Shown: positions 62,680 to 64,000 of the stretch, in pieces
Numbering within the stretch: position 1 is the stretch's first letter
How the letters are laid out: each line of letters opens with the position of its first letter
NCBI RefSeq assembly: GCF_949628265.1
Contig: NC_088788.1
Location: 30,304,335 to 30,368,334, forward strand
Source of the DNA: Cloeon dipterum
Lineage: Eukaryota > Arthropoda > Insecta > Ephemeroptera > Baetidae
Direction of reading: 5' to 3'
DNA: 64,000 bases
Made by a program: the position numbers and the translations under genes
Notes under the pieces: generated by a model
What the model saw: only the letters and a program-made list of their open reading frames with translations
Databases searched by the model: none
Told to the model about the DNA's origin: nothing

Positions 62680-63712
62680 CCGAGAGCGCACCTGGCACGA
62701 GCCGCGAGCCTGCCGACCCCCTCCCCTGCGCGCCGCGGCTGCCTTTGCCGCGCAGCAAGCCAGCCAGTCTGTCAATCACATGCCCGCACATCACCACGTG
62801 GTCGCCAACCGGCTCGTCGCGATGCAACCCCCGACCCCTCCGCCCCCGAGTGTCGTACCGGGTTCCCGCCAAGATGCTCCGCGCACCCTGCAGCTGCTCC
62901 GAAATCTGCGTCGTCTTCCTCAAGGCCGGCTCCAATGCGGGCTGGAATGTCAAATTGTGCTGGCAAAGAAGTCATAAAAGTTGTTTTTGCACCTAAAATG
63001 TGCAAAAAGGTTGATCAATGAAATTCCGGGTATCCTTGTTTATTCAAAATTACCCGGTGTATTTTATTGGCTTCAGAGCTGATCGATTTCAACCCAATGT
63101 TTTTTCGTTGAAATGAAATTAATCCTGCAAGTTGAATTTTCTTTGTCTAATTGAATTAAATTGATCAATCTGTAAAATATTGGCGCTGGAATTTGATTCA
63201 TATTAAAATTTGAATTAAAATCTAGGGCTAAATTGCTAAATTAGTAGTAACAATTTAGGAAATCAACGGACGCTACAATAACAACAATAGCTAAATAATA
63301 ACTTTTCAATCACTCTCTGTAATATAATGGATATTTTTTAGTAATTGCTTTATTCCTATGTACAATTTGTATTGCGTCTCCCACGGCCTCAATTTAAGAG
63401 GGCTCTGCTCCTTTTCCCTCCTTTTGCGCCTTCTCTCTGCCAGCACAAAAGACGCGAGTATCGTGTAGAGTAAGGAGCGTAGTAGATTTTTTTGTCGCCG
63501 CACACATGGTCTTTGCTATATAATTTTGTGCTTCTTCTGCCTGGGTGCACCGACCAGAGACAAGCAAACCACCACCCCGCCGAGAAAAGAAAACGGGGCC
63601 ATGTGATGATGCAATAAATAAAAGCGAACAGGCCTGTTTTCTCCTGCCTCTTGAAAGGGGCTGCTTTTTTTCTCTCGCTCTTCTTTTCAGAGAAAGACAG
63701 ACGCACACATTT

Positions 63713-63720
63713 TGACGTCA
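63713..63720. promoter_or_regulatory. Perfect CRE (TGACGTCA)
   Basis: A full palindromic motif in a GC-richer island; no associated gene is visible in the window. Confidence 0.35.
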
Positions 63721-64000
63721 CGCAACTGCTTGCGTAAATCGTCTTCGCTCTGCTTTTTGTGCTGCCACCAGATTTTTTCACGTGATTTACACAATTTGGT
63801 CGCGACGGGGGTGCCGCGTCAGAGCAGCAAATCGAGAAGAGGGTTCTGCACGCACACACATGTGACAATCGTTGGGGGTTGTAATTCAAGAAGTCTCGCA
63901 ACCACCCGCACGAGATGAGGCAAACAAGTCTCTAATGAGATCTTTTGAAAGAAGGATCAACGACAAAAACACCCAGGTTTACCGCCTGTTTGGGATAACG

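Larger units (their letters stand above)
62301..64000. promoter_or_regulatory. CpG-rich island and flanks at the right end, no supported gene
   Basis: 62.3-63.0 kb is strongly CpG-rich with overlapping open frames on both strands, none with family features. It has GCAGGTG at 62606-62612 and a Su(H) site at 62672. 63.4-63.9 kb is a second GC-richer island with a perfect CRE at 63713. A gene starting beyond the right edge could own these islands. Confidence 0.35.

Noticed and set aside
62543-62996. Overlapping open frames on both strands (about 135 codons each)
   Set aside because: CpG island with no stops in several frames; no motif favours one. I looked for a Bearded-type or Notch-related peptide and found none.

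Overview
The window looks like nuclear DNA of an arthropod, most likely an insect. It is AT-rich overall with scattered GC-rich islands, genes have short GT-AG introns, 3' ends carry AATAAA signals, and the gene families (E(spl)-type bHLH repressors with WRPW tails, a type I PKA regulatory subunit with a very long first intron) are animal. No bacterial, CRISPR, tRNA or rRNA feature was seen. All exon models were joined by hand from reading frames, splice consensus and phase.

Layout. 1-6.5 kb is gene-dense: the last exon of an unrecognised charged protein (+), an MPLKIP/TTDN1-like gene (-) meeting it tail to tail, and a nine-exon FAM234-like type II membrane protein (+) whose start is head to head with MPLKIP. 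From 6.6 to 33.4 kb lies one gene, the type I regulatory subunit of cAMP-dependent protein kinase (Pka-R1), with a 24 kb intron after the exon for the dimerisation/docking domain. The intron holds at least two, probably three, and perhaps five alternative first exons that are phase-compatible with exon 2 and would replace that domain. It also holds four perfect palindromic cAMP-response elements and the complete, same-strand snRNP E (SmE) gene.

36.4-64 kb looks like an Enhancer-of-split-type Notch target locus. Two bHLH-Orange genes with WRPW tails lie on the minus strand about 8 kb apart. Each has a head-to-head pair of Su(H) sites with the same unusual 12-nt spacer, plus a proneural E-box, just upstream of the start codon. 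Many further CGTGGGAA Su(H) sites lie in GC islands across the next 24 kb. In three places a proneural E-box is followed 5-6 nt later by a Su(H) site in fixed order and orientation. A transmembrane C-type lectin-like gene (+) sits at 54.9-55.8 kb.

Other structure: three long imperfect foldbacks (4.98, 43.0 and 53.2 kb), two shorter hairpins in the PKA intron, two pairs of dispersed repeats, a 51-bp-period tandem duplication, microsatellites, and an unrecognised pair of overlapping reading frames at 60.4 kb. The most promising novel material is the PKA alternative N-termini with CREs, and the Su(H)/E-box architecture around the two E(spl) genes.
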